From Neoarius graeffei (taxonomy: Eukaryota > Chordata > Actinopteri > Siluriformes > Ariidae), in the NCBI RefSeq assembly GCF_027579695.1, contig NC_083577.1:64577741-64641740 (forward strand): DNA of 64,000 nucleotides, given 5' to 3'. The notes beneath the pieces were generated by a model. It was not told where the DNA came from. It made no database searches and saw only the letters and a program-made list of their open reading frames with translations. Position numbers and translations under genes: made by a program. Of the stretch, positions 63,071 to 64,000 are shown piece after piece; the stretch's first letter is position 1, and each line of letters opens with the position of its first letter.

Positions 63071-64000
63071 CAACTCCTACGAATCACCATGTCCTCCTCA
63101 CTATGATTCTCACAGCTTCTGGTCTTGTACGACAGAGTGAAAGCTGAAGCAAGATTGGATTTCTCAACACCTACAGAGCACAAGGAATAATCAAAGTCGT
63201 CATAGAAACACCATATGACTTTAGCATTCCACAGTGTGCGTGGTCAGTGTCTGATTTTTTTTTGATGGAGCGCTTAAGAGTGTTTGTGTGTGGGGGGGGG
63301 AACCAGCCATAAATTATATTTGCATTTTCCATTCAAATATGTGCCGGTGAGACAAGCAGGGGTGTTTATATACCGTATCTGCATTCATGTTGACATGTTA
63401 CTGTTTGTTTTACTTTTAGTCACGTCTTTAGCACAGAGTGTTAGAGCTGAAACCAGTAATCGTATATTAATAGCACTGATTGAACAACACTTCAAACTCC
63501 TCTCTCTCTCTCGTACTGTTTGACTAACCTGTTGCCAAGCAACTGCCTTGACCTGTCATTAAGTAAATGCTCATTTGTTTATATAATTAATCAAGATTGA
63601 GCTTCAAATAGAACCATTTTAACTGGTGGGGTTTTTTTTTTTAAAGGGAACAGTTGCCCTTTTCATGTTGAAATGCCAGGATTGATTTTTCTTGACAAGA
63701 CCAGACTGAACTTAAAGCCCATCACACATGGCCTTTCTCGCTGGTGAATCCTCATTGCTTCAGTTCAGAGACTTGGCCTGCTATGTACTGGGAGGCCATG
63801 TGATGCAGTGGAGCACAGATAGCATCTTAAATAAGAATGGGAGATTTCTGTGCGACGGTACCAGTCATGCAGTAGCACCATGTGAGCTCTTGCAGTGTCT
63901 GGCAGGAGACAGGATGTCCTCTAGCATGGCCCGAATCGGTGAGTTAGACTCACAGCTGCATCCTTGTTTACTCTGCTTCTGTCGCATCGTGCAAGCTCCA
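63071..64000 (+). other. cers6 intron 3, last part of the window
   Basis: The stretch contains T runs, a G9 run near 63292 and a CT run near 63500. I see no exon or element with defined ends before the window stops. Confidence 0.5.

Overview
This is repeat-dense vertebrate nuclear DNA, almost certainly from a teleost fish. The evidence is the spliced vertebrate exons, more than twenty copies of a tRNA-derived SINE with the V-SINE (DANA/HE1) type core, and fish-type Tc1, hAT, Harbinger-like, Kolobok-like, Rex1/L2-like, RTE-like, R4-like and L1 elements. The SINE form reminds me of catfish sequences, but that is recollection and not proof.

Two host genes are supported, arranged head to head. 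On the minus strand, 3972-4086 is the first coding exon of stk39 (SPAK kinase), ending in a consensus splice donor, with a CpG-rich promoter-like stretch just upstream. On the plus strand, 35387-35556, 41883-41988 and 53420-53550 are the first three coding exons of cers6 (ceramide synthase 6), with matching splice phases. STK39 and CERS6 are neighbours in mammals in the same divergent orientation, so the two calls support each other. The remaining exons of both genes lie outside the window.

Region by region: 1-3.5 kb holds SINEs and a broken LINE carrying two nested SINEs with exact target duplications. 3.5-4.3 kb is the start of stk39. 4.4-7.5 kb is one SINE split by a 2.6-kb hAT element that itself accumulated other elements. 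7.5-10.8 kb is a minus-strand RTE-like LINE. 11.2-16.5 kb is a minus-strand R4-like LINE split by a Harbinger-like element. 16.7-18.3 kb is a dead Tc1 transposon. 20.1-25.2 kb is a Tc1 transposon split by a 3.6-kb LINE with a nearly intact reading frame. 25.2-27.8 kb holds inverted-repeat elements and SINEs. 30.1-31.8 kb is an L1 tail and SINE amplified into a tandem array. 33.3-34.7 kb holds a palindromic MITE and SINEs.

From 35.4 kb on, the window is cers6 introns. They contain a partial duplicate of cers6 exon 1 at 37.2 kb, THAP-encoding TTAA-flanked elements at 37.8, 42.1 and 59.7 kb, hairpin-headed repeats at 38.9 and 44-45.5 kb, a decayed Tc1 at 46.6-48.2 kb, a triple nest at 49.2-51.5 kb, and further MITEs and hAT elements to 63 kb.

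I found no rRNA, functional tRNA gene, CRISPR array or prokaryote-type system. The most interesting content is structural: dated nesting of elements, tandem duplication of element junctions, captured DNA-binding domains (THAP, Myb-like, zinc finger) in non-autonomous transposons, a tRNA-like head on an R4-type LINE, and the exon-1 duplicate of cers6. Superfamily names rest on motifs and target-site duplications read by eye, not on a database search.
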